This document shows positions 44,899 to 56,786 of a DNA stretch of 64,000 nt, piece after piece. Both the position numbers and the translations under genes were made by a program. The stretch comes from Limnephilus marmoratus (lineage: Eukaryota; Arthropoda; Insecta; Trichoptera; Limnephilidae): NCBI GenBank assembly GCA_917880885.1, contig OU862909.1:30750405-30814404 (forward strand), read 5' to 3'. Below the pieces are notes generated by a model that was not told the origin of the DNA, searched no databases, and saw only the letters and a program-made list of their open reading frames with translations. Positions within the stretch are counted from its first letter, which is position 1. Each line of letters starts with the position of its first letter.

Positions 44899-47047
44899 AA
44901 TTAAATATTACAATTTGAGGTTGTACTCATTAAGTTAAAAATAAAAATGAATATAAAATGAATAAGTTTTTTTTTTATTTCGGCGTGATTGGGTGGGGTA
45001 AGCACAAAGATATTGAAATATAAGTAGATGTGCTATCTGCTGTTTTTACTATGTGGGTCTGCGCTTCCGGGTGTCGCCGATATTGTTTACCAATTGACAA
45101 ATAAACTAAAAGAACAAGTAATTAACGAATAAACCAAACGAACGTTAAACTAAATGAACGAATTCTTTCCTTATTCAAAATATATTGTTAACCAATATTA
45201 ATGCACATTTTCAAAAAATCAACGAAATGAACAAATTCTTTTTGTATGAAAACTACGCTAATTAGCGCGTAGTCCGGCGACAGTTGCGCGGACACCATAG
45301 CATATCTTTCTGTATTTGAATATCTTTGGGTAAGCAGTATGCAATACAAAACAATGCGACTATAAAACATGAACCAATACAAGTAATTGCTTCGTGGTGT
45401 ACAGGGGTACAGGGGTACAGGGGTACAGGGGTACAGGGGTACAGGGGTACAGGGGTACAGGGGTAACTATCTTGCAAATGCTGCTAATCCGTGAAAATTC
45501 AACGTTTCATAACACATGCTCGAACGATGACAATAATAAATAAATTGACAAAAACCTGAAAAATACCTTTAAGAGGACATTACCAGAGAATGCCGGAAAT
45601 ACGTCATTTTCAAAAAAGTTTTTAGACGTATTGACTCTTTTCCACAAAAAAATTTCCACAAATGAATTTCGAAAGATTGTTCTTTTATCTAGCATTCGTA
45701 TGTAATAAATTTTTAGAATTTTTTTTAATTTTTAGTTTAATAAGGTTATTCCATAGGTCGTTGGCAGATTTGTTAAATTTTCAAAAAAGTTTTTGTATTA
45801 TATACCACACCCATTTCAAATAATGTAATCATGCAGTAAAATAAATCAATACATTATCTAGCAGAGTTATGTATTAGAATTTTAATTTTAGTTTCAATAA
45901 AATCATTAAAAAATATGTACGCACATGTGTTTCTTGACGAAAATTGGTCCATTTGTGTATTTATTTGCGCACTTACAAACTAATATATTTCAGATTTTTT
46001 TAACATTCTTATTAAATTTAGAAATGATTATTATTGAAAAATGATAAATACTTATAATCAAAAAATAACTACAAAAAGTACACTATTTTAATAGTTTTAT
46101 CATCACGCCTTTCAGCATTTTGGGATGAAGGTATAAATTAAAGCTAATTTGGATTGAAATAAATTCGATATTGAGTTATAATTTAAAAAGCTGGTACGGA
46201 AAATAATTAATCTTTCTCATTGTAACCGCCCTGCACGATCGGAAGAACAACTTTCGACGAAATGTGGATTTTCGTCCGCTGGCTGGTTAAACGCTCTTAA
46301 ACGGTATTAAGCATTATTATTTATTATCTTGCTTATAAAAGCAAGATCGAACTAGAAGAAAGAAGTAAGTAGTTGGTACATTTTGCATCTTTCTTCTTTT
46401 TAATATATAAAACTAAGTCGGGTCATTTACACCATTTATAAGTCGAGAACAGCTGGACCGATTTTTATGATCTTTGATTTGTTGGATTTGTCTCCGCCCC
46501 TAATAGCAGCTTAGCTATTAAAACATTCACAAAAATTCAACAAAAAAATAATTATGAAGAAAATTCTTTTCCTCATACATTTTGAATGGAACCAATTCTC
46601 ATCTTTTGAAAGAGCTGCAGGAATATTGTGATAAGTATAATTTTAAGTAGTGAGTGAATTCCATAAATTCAAAAACGTCAAATGTTAATGCGCTGATTGT
46701 TTTGCTTTTGTCTTAAACATATAATCCTGCCCCTCTTTCTTACCCACTAAATGTCAACAGTCGAAAAAAGGACAAACGGTGAACGTATGTCTGCACCCCT
46801 CCAAAGGAAAAATACAACAATTATGAAAATGAAATGCAATTCCCATAAGTAAGTGGAAAAGTAAGAAAATCAAAAAAGATACAGTTGCGCATCAATAATT
46901 GCTTCATTGTGTAATTTTTAAATTAATAAAAAATGAATTTAATTCAGCTAATAAGTTAACACAACAGTTATTGATTTTGAGGCGGTACGAAGTTCGCCGG
47001 GTAAGGTAGTTTATTATAAAATGAAGATAGAAGTTTTGCAAACTTAC
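44899..47047. other. Intronic, AT-rich; short repeats only
   Basis: ATTACAATTTGAGG followed by CTCATTAAGTTAAAAATAAA at 44905-44945 also occurs next to the truncated end of the Dong-like LINE (42806-42860) and, diverged, at 58925. An octamer array is listed at 45399. The donor GTAAGTT of the exon 47048-47135 begins at 47047. Confidence 0.5.
45399..45465 (+). repeat. GTACAGGG octamer array
   Basis: About 8.4 perfect direct copies of GTACAGGG. On the minus strand it is translated as a CTPVPLYP repeat in an ORF of no significance. Confidence 0.95.
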
Positions 47048-47135
47048 CGTTTTCGATGTAGTATGAAGTCTCGTTATAGCGGTCATCAGTGAAGCCGGGT
47101 CTCTTCGCCTTGAGGGCCTTGGTCTCCAGCTTTGC
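47048..47135 (-). CDS. RPUSD2: RPUSD2-like pseudouridine synthase, most 5' exon in the window
   Basis: This 88-bp internal exon has acceptor CTGTTGCAG ending at 47136 after a CT-rich tract (CACTCTGTGCATCCCGTCTG), and donor GTAAGTT at 47047. It enters in phase 0 and reads AKLETKALKAKRPGFTDDRY then NETSYYIENG, where the last G is completed across the intron. KRPGF.D.RYNETSYY.ENGLRKVYPYYF is the conserved start of RPUSD2-type proteins, so the join to 24447 is gapless. A start codon is not part of it: the exon opens with an acceptor, so more N-terminal exon(s) lie upstream, probably beyond the window. The next intron is 22.6 kb. Confidence 0.88.
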
Positions 47136-50091
47136 CTGCAACAGACGGGATGCACAGAGTGAGCGATTGAAATCCAATAGGGTTTAGAAACTACCCTCTC
47201 CCCTCTCTAACGACTCCCTCCCCCTCAACTACCCAACAAGATGCCAACAGTATTAGGTACCGGCAAACTCGGCCGAGAATATAAAATTCCAGATAAATCA
47301 GGGTTGACTAACTACTAAGTTACAATAAAGCCAATTTAGCAATAAATTTTAAAATTTGACAGAATTAGGAAAGGAAGAAGTAATTTTTAAAAAGTTAGGT
47401 TAGTTAGTTAAAATTATCTATAACCGAAAGAGGAATAGAGCGCTGTAGACGATGACCGCCAATAAAAGCAAAAAACACCAACTAAAGTAGGAAAATGAAA
47501 TAAAGAAAATCAATATGAATTTCGAAGAGCAATGAGTGTACGATATTTTTTGTCAGTCCGTCTTTAGCCAACACAAATAAGCTCGATGGTTTGTCCACGA
47601 GAGAACATGAAGCTGAATGAAATATCATAATCACGCGACGCTTCTCGTGAAGAATTTCTTGCGCACGTGTAGATGAAAGTTCGATGAGGCAGACGTAGCG
47701 CCATCTGTCATTCAACAACATATGAATTTCGGTCTGTTTGAAATACGAAAGACGGTTAATTTTGTTCAAACAAAAATACTAAAATCTCGATTAAAAAATG
47801 GGAAGGTGGGGGTAGGAGGGTTAAAATTTGGGGTTATAGGTATTTTTTTATGCCAACTAAAAAAAATTTGTCAAATTAATAGTAATTTTTCTGGATAATC
47901 ACCCAGCGGTATGAAATATACATAAAAAATTTCATAAAAATCGGTCAAGCCGTTTCGGAGGAGTGCGACCACAAACACCGTGACACGAGGCTTTTATATA
48001 TAAGATTATATTGGAACAATTATAAGGCCATGGTAAAGTAATGCTTCAAGATCTGAGTATTTTAAATTTCATTCAGGGATTGACGTTGCTTAGTCTAATG
48101 GTGTTGATTGATAAGTTTTAAGAGACCTACAAAAAGAGCACTAGGAACATTCACACATAGCACGAAAAAACAATATAACTGAGTAAACAGAAGACTACGA
48201 CATTTTCTGGTAATTTGTCACATAGAAAGCCCTTTACTGTTTCGCCAGCAAATCACTCATCAATAAATTACATATCGTGAAATTTCTCCCTCTTTAGACA
48301 AGAGGTAAAAGTGTTTAATTAATAATAACATATTTACGTGGGTAAGCATCACAACGAAATAATAAAAAGCAAAAATACGCAAGTATTTTATAATATTTCG
48401 TATGGTGAAATTCAAAACACCGTCGTAGGTTTTAAAAGCTTCTTAACTTCATTTCCGGTTTTCCGGGAGGCTTCCTTCTTTTTTTACAAATAACCTGCCC
48501 TTTAAAACTATACCGCCATCGTAAAACAAACAAGGAAAACCGAACAAAGTAAGGGTGAAATTTTTTGTAACAGCAAACAAAATAAATTCGATACGAATTT
48601 ACATAATACAAGACTTAATCCGACAACTCAAACAGTCGTTATTATAAAGGCCCGGTCAGCTAATAATAATCTAACATCCGTCTGTTTCCGAAACATTAAT
48701 AAATTTATCCAATTGGGAGACGTGTTTGATAGGAGATTGATCGATATACTAAGCTCATCAGTGGTTTGGCTTCAGTCTTGCTCTGGGTATTATCCACGGA
48801 TAAATATTTATAACAGAAAGCATAAAGGGTAGCCGCCAAAACACGAATATTTGATTAACCCAATGAAAGGATTTTTGTGTAATTCTATCTATAAGATTAT
48901 AATTTTTAATTAAAATAGTACTTAGAACAAATATAACTATTTTAATTTACTTAAAAAGATGCCACAAAGCGAATTTAAAATTATTGAAGAAGAGATATCA
49001 TATTTTATTCATTGCTTTAACATTTCGAAACATAAAAGTTCAGAAAATCAAAATTATATTAAAAGGATTACGATAAATTAAACAGAAGTTAATAAAAATG
49101 AAAGAAGAAATAAATTTCACTGAGAAATAAAAATGGTGATAGTCTGAACATTAAAAAATTCTTTATTGCATGGATTTCATAAGGACTTGGAAAAAATCGT
49201 GTGGATAGATTTTTTTACTAAGATTACGAAAATGTTAGTAAAATTTTTTAGAAATGTACAGTTTTTTTTTTAAATAAATCCATTATTTGGGATCGTGACG
49301 TCACTACATGAAAATGTCCCGTCTCCGAAAATGTTCCTATTAATTTTGTAAAATTCCACACTGATTTATTTTTTTATACGGCAACACTTTGATTCCAGGC
49401 GAATTTTTGAATTTGACATTTAACGTTCACTAGATTTATTGTTTGTTCTCTGCGAACTTATCATTTGGTTTGACTTTTTGACAGATGTTATGAAGAGAAC
49501 CCCGTACATTTTATGATGTTTGTACGTGTTTTAGAGGTATAACGGTAATGGTGCTGATTTGAACAAAATCAAATTTCATAATATTCTTATTATTATTATA
49601 ATTTACATTACAAGTACAAGTATATTACATTGGATTTAGTAATATAGACGTTGAACATTTTAATGATTTATGATCAATAAGATGGATGAAGGAAAAAAAT
49701 ATTTATGAGATGTAATATTTTTGGTATGCCTCATTATTCTCCTGTGCCATTCGTGTGGAAAACATAATTTTTTAAAATGATTTTCGACTATGTAATTATC
49801 GTTTTTTCGCACCCATAAAATTATATCCCATCTTTCCAGTTTATAAAAAATGGCCTGATTTTTCGGATTGAAATTTAAAAAAAAATCGCCAGGGTTTCAA
49901 TAATACGATTAAAAAAAATACAGAATGTCTTAGAATATTTGCCTAAACCGGATTTTTTTTTCAAAAATGTGATGCAAGTGGCTAATTGGGCTATAACAGG
50001 AAATAATTTTATAAAAAAATCGAAATACAGGTTTGAATTTTGTAAACCATATTTTATTCTATGAGATCATCGCGTGAAATGAATATTCATA
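47136..50091. other. Upstream non-coding, probably intron
   Basis: No exon recognised. At 47905-48005 a repeat end typical of arthropod elements is seen (AAAAATCGGTCAAGCCGTTT, GTGACACGAGGC, then TTTATATATAAGATTA). A related CTGGACCGATTTTTATGATC occurs at about 46455. I cannot assign a class. Confidence 0.45.
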
Positions 50092-50271
50092 TATAATGAA
50101 AAACAAATAACTTAGTTTACACCACCATATAATTAACAATAATAATAGTACATCAGGACAAGTTGTCAAGTTATCAACTTGTCCTGATGAAGATAATATT
50201 GTTACTGAAACATGTCGATATTGTTAATTACATAGTGGTGTAAACTAAGTTATTTGTTTTTCATTATATTA
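50092..50271 (+). mobile_element. 180-bp palindromic element with a hammerhead-like core
   Basis: The arms 50092-50140 and 50220-50271 are inverted (TAACTTAGTTTACACCAC against GTGGTGTAAACTAAGTTA). Between them lies a perfect 15-bp hairpin (CATCAGGACAAGTTG / CAACTTGTCCTGATG) whose right half begins a hammerhead-like core. Penelope-like retroelements are known to carry hammerhead motifs near their ends, so a Penelope-derived short element is a reasonable guess. Confidence 0.7.
50184..50216 (+). ncRNA. Hammerhead-ribozyme-like motif
   Basis: CTGATGA at 50184-50190, then stem II (TAAT-ATT-GTTA with one bulge), GAAA at 50207-50210, a minimal stem III (C-AT-G with A-T closure) and cleavage triplet GTC at 50214-50216. 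Stem I can form from TTGTC before the core and GATAT after it (four pairs, one wobble), with an AAC/GTT extension. All conserved core bases are present. The very short stem III suggests activity, if any, as a dimer. This is inference from sequence only. Confidence 0.5.
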
Positions 50272-51059
50272 ATAATGATGCCACAAAGTACTTTTTGCAC
50301 AGTTTGAAGAAGCGTATTTATATTTTTGTAAAATTTTTTATTTATGGATGGCTAAAATATTGTTTTTTATAACGTCGAAGAATTTTTCAGTCGAATGAGT
50401 TTGTATTAAAATAAAGAGTGGCATTTCAAAATGTGTTATGATAATAAACCCAAGAGAAAAGTTAACGAGAATGGCTGAGAATACGAAAACGCTTCTACCT
50501 AATAATACACTGCCGAGTTTATGAATATGTGCGTAACGTATAGGCTCTGCTTTATTACTTTGAGAGTATGAGCTACATTCCCCGACCTTTGAGGAACTAC
50601 CGATGTAATGGAGGGACCTATATACAAGAATGTATGTAAGGGCAAAGGTATAATTTGGTGAAGGAGGGTGGGCTGGGGCGGGGCCACTCCCACATTACGG
50701 CTACTTCTGATGTCGAAAAGTTGTTGGTCTTTCGCGCATATTGCCGAATAAAACCATTTCATGGACGGTATAGAAATCATGGCGAACACAGGAAGCAGCG
50801 GCCACGCGCAGCTTTGTGTTATATTTTAATAAAATTTAAATTGCTTTAATGGTTACGTGCAAGAATACATGTAGGGGAAGGTTTGACAAAAAACATGCAG
50901 TGAGTTAGAACCTTAAATATCAAAACGAAAATGCCATTGTAGAAGCTTGTCGAACATTCACATAACTTTTTAAAAGATTTAAAAAAAAATCATTAAGGGC
51001 AGTGAATGACTTCACAGAGGTTGTACTGGAGATAAGATAAGATAAGTGTTACACACGTG
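50272..51059. other. No recognisable feature
   Basis: AT-rich. Overlapping short ORFs at 50499-50849 lack motifs. Confidence 0.5.
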
Positions 51060-51730
51060 AAATATGGCGATCACTCTCAGATTACTACACGATTTTACCT
51101 ACACGATGGGGCATTCAAACACTTAAAATATTGTATTTTTCATATGTTCGCAGTCATCATGAATTCGCTTCTCAAATATGGAATCCTCAATATAATATTT
51201 ATATTAAACGCATTGAAGCCATCCAAAGAAAATTTTTCCATCATTTAAATTTCAAGTTTAATGTTGGTTATCATGACATAAACAGCTTGCAGGACCTTTA
51301 TGGACTTAAATCATTAAAAATTAGAAGAGACTCCGCAGATATAATATATCTTCATAAAAATATCAATGGTTTTATTGATTGTTCGCCTCTTTTGGCTGAG
51401 ATTAATTTTAGAGTCCCATCCGTTAGAACCAGAGAAAAATCACTTTTTCATCTTCAAAAATGTTCTACTAATCTCAGACAAAATGCTTTTATATTCAGAA
51501 CATGCAATGTATTTGATAAGAATTTTAATAATATAGGCATATTCTCATGTAATTTAAGTAACTTAAAAAAATATGTCATAGCTAACATTAAATAATTTTT
51601 TGACCGTATTGCAAGTTACCATGATATTGCTGTGAATCCTTTCCAGTTACATACTTGTGATTCGACTTACTATTGTATTCACTCTGAGTTGTAGGTATGT
51701 ACAATGTACATATTATTATTATTGTTGTTG
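51060..51730 (+). pseudogene. 3' part of a Jockey-like LINE RT ORF
   Basis: The frame 51131-51595 gives FSYVRSHHEFASQIWNPQYN, IYIKRIEAIQRKFFHHLNFK, a SLKIRRDSADIIYLHKNING stretch and the end LKKYVIANIK plus stop: the post-RT region of Jockey-type LINEs. A short preceding piece (HDGAFKHLKY) is in another frame. The 3' UTR ends near TTATTATTATTG at about 51712-51730. The 5' part is absent. Confidence 0.8.
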
Positions 51731-51947
51731 TGGAGTGAGAATAGATTTCTGACTCTTGACTACTTCATGTTTTGAAATTTAGTAAGCCGATTATTATAGT
51801 TTATATTGTGTTTTTATATCTTTTTTTTTAAATAATTTTCAGGGTTATATTTTTGTTAACTTCTTACGGGTACAGGACCCTTACTTTTTTGTTTAACTTT
51901 TTAATTATAATTTTAATTATGTGAAAATCTGTTACTGGATATTATGT

Positions 51948-52503
51948 ACCAGATTTAAATGTCCGGGTTAAATTTTCCCCCAAAAAAAAAAAAAAAAAGA
52001 AGGAAAAACTAAACCCTTTCATACACTTCCCCAAATGATCATCTAGTGAATCCACGTTATGCAATTGCACTATATAAGTATTATAAATACAAAACAATAC
52101 AAGAACAACATGTCAACCCACTAGAGACCAAATGGGAATATAATTCACCGACTCCAGATATTTTCATATCAGAGGGTTCGGCTCTGTGGCATTTCTAATT
52201 GAACCTATAAATCCTACTGATCCCTCAATATAAATATTTAAAAAATCTTTTGTAATCCTACATGTATTTAAAATTACTGCTTTTTGCATTTTTATATACA
52301 AATTCTTTGACAAATCTAATATGCTTAAATTTTGAATCAGATTCCTAGGTATTATGCCAGTGGCCGAAATAACAAATGGTAATATTTTTATAGTCCGAGA
52401 ATGCCAAATTCTTTTAATCTCATTTCCTAAATCTGTGTATTTTCTAATTTTTTCAGAAACAGTTTTTTGAATATTACAGGAATTTGGAATAGCTACATCA
52501 ATT
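51948..52503 (-). mobile_element. Dong/R4-like LINE, 0.55-kb 3' copy
   Basis: This matches 40650-41280 almost base for base. The differences I see are the A tract (17 against 90) and two substitutions, at about 52118 (C for T) and 52324 (C for T). It encodes the last ~80 residues and 3' UTR of the element. The right junction enters ATTATTAATGTTATTATTAT, in keeping with the TAA-repeat preference described for Dong. Confidence 0.9.
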
Positions 52504-52717
52504 ATTAATGTTATTATTATAAGTGTAAAATATCTGTTGATTTTCCATAATAAATAAAAAAAAATATATATATATATATAGAATAAAAAATAACAAACTT
52601 GATTCTACGGTGAGGCATAAAAGCATATTTTCATGTTTTTTTATTAAGTACGTATGGTTATATTGTGTGTAACTCCAACATTAAAATAAATACGAATATT
52701 AAATCTCGATTAAAAAG

Positions 52718-54828
52718 TATTGTGTGGTCTTAGAGGATTAATACGAACCACGCTGTCTTTTGTTCTAATGCTTTGAAACCACACAAATAAGATATTTTTT
52801 TCTTGTTATTTCTTAGAAAAATATGCTGCATATTTCAACACAAATAGGTAGCAATACAGAAGTCATCGGGCATTATCGAAAACAACCCTTCGTAGATTTG
52901 AACAAAAAGGGTATTTATCTCTGACCCTATCTTATCTCCGAAAGTTTATTGTTAACTGTCCGACTGTTTTCTAATACACCTACCCTCTCCTAAAAGATAT
53001 TTATCAAAAACTCGCTCACAAGTGTGACACAAATAATATTCAACATTTCTTTCGACGCCGAGACCGCATTAGTTTTTTCAGTAATGCCACAGTCGCAAAG
53101 TGTCCTTTTCTCAAAAGAGTCTCGGAGCCCGTGTCCAAAGTTTGTAAACAAATAACAACAACTACAGCCGCAACTACACTTAAAGTTTTACCAACCTGAG
53201 GAAGGTAATCCCGAAAATGACAGTCGCTATCAAAGTGCTGAGCAAAGGCGAGTCCTCCATTAAAGCCTGCAGTGCAGAGGCATGGCGGGCCGGTGGGGCT
53301 GGTGCACCCACCACAGCTACCTCCAGTCTAATGCACTAAATGCACAAGGCACTTTTTAAGCCAAAGCGCAAACGAACTTAACTTGTTTTGAGTAATGACT
53401 TATGAATTTACAGCATTTTCAGAAAACTGAAATTTCGTAATAATTATTAATGACGAGGCACAGCGCACCACCTTTGCGTGTACATTTCATAAATACCGAA
53501 TGTAATTAAAAAGCATTGCGGCATTTTCATGGAAATTGTTTAAGTGAATGCTTAATTAATGAATTCTGTTCACTTATTTAGTAATAGAATCATTTAGTTA
53601 TGGAACAATTAAAGGAAACTATAAATACATGTTTAATTTATTGTTCTTAATTTAATGGGTTTAAACAAACTTAAATACTCACATTTAATATACAATTGTT
53701 TAACTGTACGCATGCATAATTAATTTATATAATTTCAAGTTTAATAATAATTTAAATAGTTGATGAAAAATTAATGGAAAATCTACAAATAGATATTTAC
53801 TAAGAAAAAGAAAGAATCTCTACATCTCTACATCTCTATCTCTATCTCTACATCTTCTCTACATCTCCACTCTCCACATATTATAAATTAAAGTCCCCCG
53901 CGTCGTCTGTCTGTCTGTCTGTTCGCGATAAACCCGAAAACTACTGAACGGATTTTCATGCGGTTTTCACCAATAGATAGAATGTTTCGTGAGGAAGGTT
54001 AAGATATATAATTTGTCAAGGATTTATGTAAATTGGTTGAAACATAACGATAATTGTTAGAAGTGTCGGAAAAAGTCAAGCCGCCTGGTAGCTTTCATCG
54101 AAAACGCTGCCTAATCCTTTTGGGATATAACAAAATAATGCATGGTGGGATATTCCTCTTTTATAAATCTACAAAAAAGTCCGCGAAGGCATATATATCT
54201 ATCTTTTACGGATAGCTTACTATACCCATTCTATCTTCTAAAAAAATGGTCACGTACATTGCGGTAATTGAAAAGTTATTTAGACGGAAACAGAATTAAT
54301 CCTTAATAACTTAAATACGTTAGTTACCCCAAGCATTTCATGCACATTATTATAATCTTTCACACCATCTCTACGTATTATAAATTAAAGTCCTTCGCGG
54401 CATCTGTCTGTCTCTTCGCGATAAACTCAAAGACGGTGGTGGTTTTAAAGGTTGGATAACCATCCAGTAGATGACGTTGTGTTTTATTAGCCACAGCAAC
54501 GCGTAGCCGGGTCAGCTAGTAAATAATAAGAAAGAAAAAAGAAAAATAAATAAATCTAGGCAAGTTAAATCAATGTTTTCTTATAGGATAGGAGTGGGTC
54601 GGAGATAATTACAGTAAATACGTGTTTATTATAAATCTACAATGTTGTTGCAAAACGGTTGTTTTGGATAATGCCCGATTGTGACTTTTATACGCCCACT
54701 TATTTCTGAGAAAATATGCAGCATATGTTCTCTTAGAAAAACTAATTTTATTTGTGTAGTTTCAAAGCATTAAAACAAAACACAGCGGGTTCGTATTAAT
54801 CCTCTAAGACCACACAATACACAAGCTG
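52718..54828. mobile_element. 2.1-kb element with ~190-bp terminal inverted repeats
   Basis: The left end (GTATTGTGTGGTCTTAGAGG, TAATGCTTTGAAACCACACA, AATATGCTGCATAT, CGGGCATTATCGAAAACAAC) recurs inverted at 54640-54828 (GTTGTTTTGGATAATGCCCG, ATATGCAGCATATG, TTTCAAAGCATTAAAACAAA, CCTCTAAGACCACACAATAC). There is no transposase ORF. The interior (about 53880-54525) holds a different repeat that starts twice with ATTATAAATTAAAGTCC then CTGTCTGTCT...TTCGCGATAAAC and ends TAGCCGGGTCAGCTAGT. Confidence 0.78.
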
Positions 54829-55349
54829 GGCGGCTATAAAGGCAAATAGTATGAAATTCAGGCCAGGTTCATTATGGAGTAATTAGCGTGATATTAATTC
54901 TGCAGTGCAGGGTCTGAGTTTAGAGTCTAGAGTGTAGGGTCACCTGGTCCCTATCGCGCTGCAGGGGCGATCAGTTACCCGGTAGAGGCATGTCGCATTA
55001 TGCAAGAGCGGAAGAGGAAAGTCCATTAAATACACTTTCCTCGGAATTTGCCCAAACCTTTACCCGAATTTGAAAAGCTCGTGATAAATTACGACAAGGA
55101 ATTCACGCCGCAGCCTAGTATGTTAATAACGAGTATGTTCCGCGGTAGCGGACTAATAAAACCTCAAAGAATATGCAATTGAATATAATTTGACAGGTTT
55201 ATTTGCGGGTTGGTAATGTAACTTTTGACATGGCATGCAATTATTTCGCACCCTCACTAAGTTCATTTACAAAACGGGAAAACAGTGAACTTTGTAAAAT
55301 TTTCCGTGACAGAATTAAAGAATTTCACATTATTCATTTTATTCGACGA
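54829..55349. other. No recognisable feature
   Basis: Intronic or intergenic DNA without motifs. Confidence 0.5.
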
Positions 55350-55490
55350 CCGGCGTGAAATAGGGGTAAGCCTCTTGACTGGCAATCCAAAGGTCGCGGG
55401 ATCGAACCCCGGCGTGGGCAAATAAATTTTATTTGATTAATTTGTGGTATTTATAAAAAAAAATTAAAAAGGAAATAATATAAATTGTAA
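55350..55490 (+). mobile_element. SINE-A 5' fragment
   Basis: GTAAGCCTCTTGACTGGCAA, GCGGGATCGAACCCCGGCG (B box) and AATTTTATTTGATTAATTTG identify the tRNA-like head and first spacer. The body is replaced by A-rich sequence. Confidence 0.72.
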
Positions 55491-56634
55491 ATTCGTGCTC
55501 GAGACGTAAATAGTGGTTATAAGACTAACCATATGAAAGATAATATAACAAATATTACGAAAGTTAATACATCAAATAATATTGGTTTGAAAGACGAACA
55601 AAAAATTGCTAAATAAGAATCGGATAACATTATTTTTCTACATTAATATTATACTTCTTCTCACATAGTCAATAAATAACCTACAATTACAAAAAATCAA
55701 CACTTAGTTTCAAAACATTTTTACTGTTTGAAAATAACCTCCTCCATTAATTATTTACAAATTAAAAAAAAAAAAACAAATATGTTTCGTGAGCACTAAT
55801 TCATCACGTTATTTTACCATTTCAATGTGTAAAATTGTAAGCAATCAATTTAAATTAAGTATCTAAGTACTTTTGACAGAGAAGTGATCCTTTACAGCGT
55901 TTTTTGTATAATTGCCAACAGGCTCCAACAGACCAAAAGACGAACAGGCGAAATTGTTGCAGTTTTGACTGCCGTGACAGCTTTGAAAGCTTTTGTTTTG
56001 AAAGTGCTCGACTCGAGACAACGGCAGTTGATTGCTCCAATACTGTTTTCCGGCGATACAATGGGTCGGGGAGTTGGGAGGGGAAGGAAAGACGAGGTGG
56101 AAAGAGATGAACGGATATAGTTTAGAGGCGACGAGAGGGGGAGGGGAAAGAGATTGGAAATCGTTTAAGTCGAGTTGATTTTCCGGCGCTAACGTGTTGC
56201 CGGGCCAACCGACAAACTGCATTATTAACTTCTGCCAGATTTAACAATCGGAACGAATAAATGCCATTTGACTGTCTAAATGTGTCCGCGTTGATTTGCG
56301 AACGTTAGGTTTCTTGTAAAAAGCAATGCAGAATTATTATTTTTATTGAAAATTACCTAATATCACATAGAATAGTGATTAGGCATAGTGCCCTCGAAGG
56401 GACCAGAGTAAAATATTGTTTTATGTGTAAAACACGAATATTTAGTGTTTTTATTATTTTATTTTATACAATGTTTATTTATTTGTAAGAATTAAACAGC
56501 TATATTTGATTTAATATAATATTTAACTACAAAATTGAATATACACAGGAGGTTACAAAAGATTAAGCCAAAAAACGAAATATATTATTTTATGTGTAAA
56601 ATTTTTCCCAGTAACGTTAAAAAATCTATATTTT
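55491..56634. other. No recognisable feature
   Basis: Overlapping ORFs on both strands at 55855-56222 lie in a purine-rich patch and show no family motifs. Confidence 0.45.
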
Positions 56635-56690
56635 GACGAACATATAATTATTGCAAGTTTCATTGACGAACATATAATTATTGCAATTCT
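56635..56690 (+). repeat. Direct duplication, 29-30 bp
   Basis: TGACGAACATATAATTATTG with flanks occurs twice in immediate succession. Confidence 0.9.
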
Positions 56691-56786
56691 TTCATACGAC
56701 TTTCGATTTATATTATTTTTCTTTCATTTCTAATGCTAATCTTACCAAACTCAAATAAATTTTTAATAGGCAAGCATTTCAAATAT

